This document shows positions 63,000-64,000 of a DNA stretch of 64,000 bases, in pieces. This DNA comes from SKHV01 sp963678565 (lineage in GTDB: Bacteria; Bacteroidota; Bacteroidia; Bacteroidales; Prolixibacteraceae). The notes under the pieces were generated by a model. It searched no databases. It was not told where the DNA came from and saw only the letters and a list, made by a program, of their open reading frames with translations. Location: the NCBI GenBank assembly GCA_963678565.1, contig OY782875.1, forward strand, positions 1,922,001 to 1,986,000. The letters are read 5' to 3'. The stretch's first letter is position 1, and each line of letters starts with the position of its first letter. The position numbers were made by a program, and so were the translations under genes.

Positions 63000-63257
63000 C
63001 TAATTTTTGCGTTTCAATTGTTTATCTAAAATAGCAGTTATTTTCAAAACAAATGCAATAGCAGCCCCTATAAACATTGGAAGCCAATCTTTACGAATAA
63101 GCATTGCAATAGGGGTGCCTATATATACTAGACCAATGAATAATCTATAGTTAAGCTTAAATTTATTTTTTATCAATGGGTATATCTCTTTATATCCCAA
63201 ATATAAAAATAAAGCTGCTATTATATAAAAAATGATATTAATGAAAATTAGTTTCAT
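63000..63257 (-). CDS. Small multi-TM membrane protein
   Basis: 85 aa with three hydrophobic segments (IIFYIIAALFLYLGYK; RLFIGLVYIGTPIAMLI; WLPMFIGAAIAFVLKI). First gene of the unit, followed after 3 bp by 62505-62996. Not recognised. Confidence 0.6.
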   Translation of the reverse strand: MKLIFINIIFYIIAALFLYLGYKEIYPLIKNKFKLNYRLFIGLVYIGTPIAMLIRKDWLPMFIGAAIAFVLKITAILDKQLKRKN

Positions 63258-63317
63258 GATGCTATATATTGTTAGTTATCTATTGTTTATGCTAATTGGA
63301 TTTTTGTTTATTGGCGG

Positions 63318-63444
63318 TAACGGTTGGTGTAAGTTTTTGTAGCGGATTCACGGGGAGATTATCTGTCCGCAGGACGAAGATAATCGAGGCGAGAATCTGC
63401 GGCCGGCAACTTACTAACCCCGCTATGAAATTTACAAAATGTTA
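63318..63444 (-). repeat. ACR36, attC-like repeat
   Basis: TAACGGTTGGTGTAAGTTT, GATTATCTGTCCGCAGGAC, CCGCTATGAAATTTACAAAA, GTTA. Rightmost copy seen. Confidence 0.8.
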
Positions 63445-63455
63445 TGCACCGAAAT

Positions 63456-64000
63456 TTATAAGTTTAAATCATAAAATGTCCTTAGTTGAACCATGAATTT
63501 TTTAAAATCAATAAAGTCTGGGCAAGTTGCTCCTCCATGAGTTGCATCATTTACAATCCATAATTGTTTTTCTCCTTGCAAAGCATTAATAATCTCAATG
63601 TTCATAGACACAGGAGTTCTTTTGTCAAACTCACCAACAATCAGAAAACAAGGTCTGTCAATTTTAGGAGCTATATTTATTGGCATTAGTTCTTGCGGAT
63701 AATTATCTGGTATTATGAAATCTCTCTCTGGTGTGATTTTCTTGATGTTTTTCACGGCTGATTGCAAATCTGTTAGTAATGCTCTGCCAGAAAACACTTT
63801 TATTTCTGGTCGTTGGTAGAAAGTTGCAAATGATAAATACGCACCTGTTGAAAAACCATAAACACCAATTCTATTTTTATCGACCTCTTCTTGTTTCAAA
63901 ACTTCATCAACTACAGCAGAATAATCAATCAAGTACTCAGCATAGACTAAATTGTCCTCGTTAGTTTCCCAATCACCACTTTCTCCAAATCCGCGCCAGT
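63456..64000 (-). CDS. Alpha/beta hydrolase, 5' end beyond window
   Basis: The minus frame runs off the right edge (…WRGFGESGDWETNEDN at the edge). The nucleophile elbow GxSxG is seen as YGFSTG, then FLIVGEFDKRTPVS with the acid (D) and NDATHGGATCPDF with the catalytic histidine, giving a complete S-D-H set. Substrate unknown, probably an ester or peptide. Adjacent to ACR36. Confidence 0.8.
   Translation of the reverse strand, partial: WRGFGESGDWETNEDNLVYAEYLIDYSAVVDEVLKQEEVDKNRIGVYGFSTGAYLSFATFYQRPEIKVFSGRALLTDLQSAVKNIKKITPERDFIIPDNYPQELMPINIAPKIDRPCFLIVGEFDKRTPVSMNIEIINALQGEKQLWIVNDATHGGATCPDFIDFKKFMVQLRTFYDLNL

Noticed and set aside
3861..63444. ACRs as a CRISPR array
   Set aside because: Repeats are 100-195 bp, separated by whole genes, and variable; no short spacers or cas genes.
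3861..63444. ACRs as MITEs of the IS elements in the window
   Set aside because: Repeat ends (YAAC/GTTR) do not match the terminal repeats of the IS3 or IS481-like elements, and orientation is uniform; MITEs from other elements cannot be fully excluded.
1..64000. tRNA, rRNA, riboswitch or origin of replication
   Set aside because: No cloverleaf, conserved rRNA block, known riboswitch core or DnaA-box cluster was recognised by eye.

Overview
This window is AT-rich chromosomal DNA from a member of the Bacteroidota. The evidence is a T9SS-type C-terminal sorting domain (26708-28240), a carboxypeptidase-regulatory plus TonB-plug module (13855-19854), many lipoproteins and PorT-like barrels, an EFR1-type flavodoxin/ferredoxin protein, a YD-repeat (Rhs-like) protein of the Bacteroidota type, and a TAnnTTTG promoter element. 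Essentially every gene over 64 kb reads on the minus strand; the only clear plus-strand gene is a small monooxygenase at 59796. No rRNA, tRNA or CRISPR array was seen.

The dominant structure is not a gene family. From 3861 to the right edge there are about 36 copies or remnants of an imperfectly palindromic intergenic repeat, usually 115-130 bp, called ACR1-ACR36 here. All lie in the same orientation, almost always between transcription units and not between co-transcribed genes. On the plus strand each begins near (T/C)AACGG and ends near GTTA/GTTG. Read on the gene strand, the order is GTTRnnn - gene(s) - nnnYAAC - palindrome - GTTRnnn - next gene, which is the architecture of integron gene cassettes with attC sites. 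The bases flanking the core at the two ends of one gene unit are complementary to each other, often over 8-13 bp, and the complement differs from unit to unit. No integrase is visible here. If the analogy holds, attI and the integrase should lie beyond the right edge. Some units are far larger than normal cassettes (6 kb or more).

Layout. 1-3860: a truncated membrane regulator, a Nudix hydrolase, EFR1, an AraC regulator and an NTF2-like protein, without clear ACRs. 4875-11377: a probable iron/redox operon, read porin, imelysin, di-haem oxidoreductase, CcsBA cytochrome c biogenesis. 11909-25357: GNAT, TlpA thioredoxin, a giant alpha-2-macroglobulin-like protein with an embedded TonB plug and a CNEQ thioester motif, a PD40 protein, a GT2/membrane-protein pair and a methyltransferase. 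25358-34517: decayed sequence, a T9SS cargo protein, broken genes and two IS3-family elements. 34677-36180: DUF3307 plus SatD-like genes with a twin-palindrome operator. 37176-45603: secreted and barrel proteins, a frameshifted TlpA-like lipoprotein, a frameshifted Rhs-like gene and an IS481-like element. 45784-64000: a dense cassette zone of mostly one- to three-gene units. It contains a ChaN/Ere-like protein, lipoproteins, a CdiI-like immunity protein, GIY-YIG remnants, an SDR/MarR/monooxygenase module, a TIR-like effector and part of an alpha/beta hydrolase.

Several genes are interrupted by small indels, many in A/T homopolymers. These could be true decay, phase variation or sequencing error, and the distinction affects how the 'pseudogene' calls should be read.
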